Shown here: in pieces, positions 14,038 through 14,057 of the stretch
How positions within the stretch are numbered: the first letter of the stretch is position 1
Layout: the number at the start of each line of letters is the position of its first letter
Source: Chloroflexota bacterium
GTDB taxonomy: Bacteria; Chloroflexota; UBA5177; JANWHV01
Assembly: GCA_025450375.1 (NCBI GenBank)
Contig: JANWHO010000266.1
Span: 1 to 14,057 of the forward strand
Length of the DNA: 14,057 bases
Reading direction: 5' to 3'
Notes under the pieces: model-generated
Told to the model about the DNA's origin: nothing
Seen by the model: the letters and a program-made list of their open reading frames with translations, nothing else
Databases searched by the model: none
Position numbers and translations under genes: made by a program

Positions 14038-14057
14038 CGAGAAGTTCAACGGAAACA
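14038..14057 (-). repeat. Right terminal inverted repeat of the IS
   Basis: The last 20 bases of the window, read on the minus strand, begin TGTTTCCGTTGA and mirror the left repeat at 12234. It lies 57 bases upstream of the transposase start; a few more bases may lie outside the window. Confidence 0.65.

Larger units (their letters stand above)
12234..14057 (-). mobile_element. IS1182-family insertion sequence
   Basis: The element is bounded on the left at 12234 by TGTCTCTGTTGACTTTCGCG and on the right, read inward from 14057, by TGTTTCCGTTGAACTTCTCG. The two match at 15 of 20 positions, as expected for imperfect terminal inverted repeats. The enclosed length of about 1.82 kb fits the IS1182 family. 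One intact transposase gene fills most of it. A G-rich non-coding strip (12254-12382) separates the transposase stop from the left end. The right end coincides with the window edge, so the exact end and any target duplication cannot be seen. Confidence 0.8.

Overview
The window is a GC-rich stretch of bacterial chromosome with tightly packed genes, several GTG starts and strong Shine-Dalgarno sites. It is an accessory uptake and catabolism region, not a core-gene region. The mix of CUT1-type sugar/polyol ABC importers without their own ATPase, a stand-alone ChrB-like protein, a MmgE/PrpD enzyme and an IS1182-type insertion sequence would fit a Chloroflexota (for example Thermomicrobia-like) or actinobacterial soil or thermophile genome. 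That assignment is inference; no rRNA, tRNA or marker gene is present to fix it.

Layout. (1) 32-679 (+): a short ChrB N-terminal-like protein. (2) 4122-687 (-): an ABC importer operon in the order MalG-type permease, Tat-exported solute-binding protein, MalF-type permease. It is read from a very good promoter (TTGACA-17-TATATT) at 4248-4220. (3) 4123-4491: a divergent control region with GTAACA boxes in or near both promoters. (4) 4492-7215 (+): a MmgE/PrpD-family protein and a major facilitator transporter, separated by an unusual GGATCC-rich hairpin. (5) 8498-7212 (-): a regulator joining a Cro/C1-type helix-turn-helix to a LacI-type sugar-sensing domain. Its stop codon overlaps that of the MFS gene. 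(6) 8499-8892: a second divergent control region with a 20-bp near-perfect palindrome and a leader that can fold into nested stems. (7) 8893-12165 (+): a polyol (sorbitol/mannitol-type) ABC importer, smoE-smoF-smoG-like, whose last two genes overlap by ATGA. (8) 12234 to about 14057: an intact IS1182-family element with recognisable imperfect terminal inverted repeats, its transposase pointing back toward the ABC operon.

How it may work together. The regulator at 7212-8498 is divergent from the polyol importer and has a sugar-binding-type sensor, so it probably controls that operon (and itself) through the palindrome at 8590-8609. Neither importer carries an ATP-binding subunit, so both presumably share a MsmK/UgpC-like ATPase encoded elsewhere. 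In both importer operons a hairpin lies exactly between the binding-protein gene and the next permease gene, which would favour higher levels of the binding protein. The MmgE/PrpD and MFS pair is divergent from the first importer and shares its control region, suggesting a second uptake and catabolism unit for an unidentified substrate. No tRNA, rRNA, CRISPR array or clear U-tract terminator was seen.
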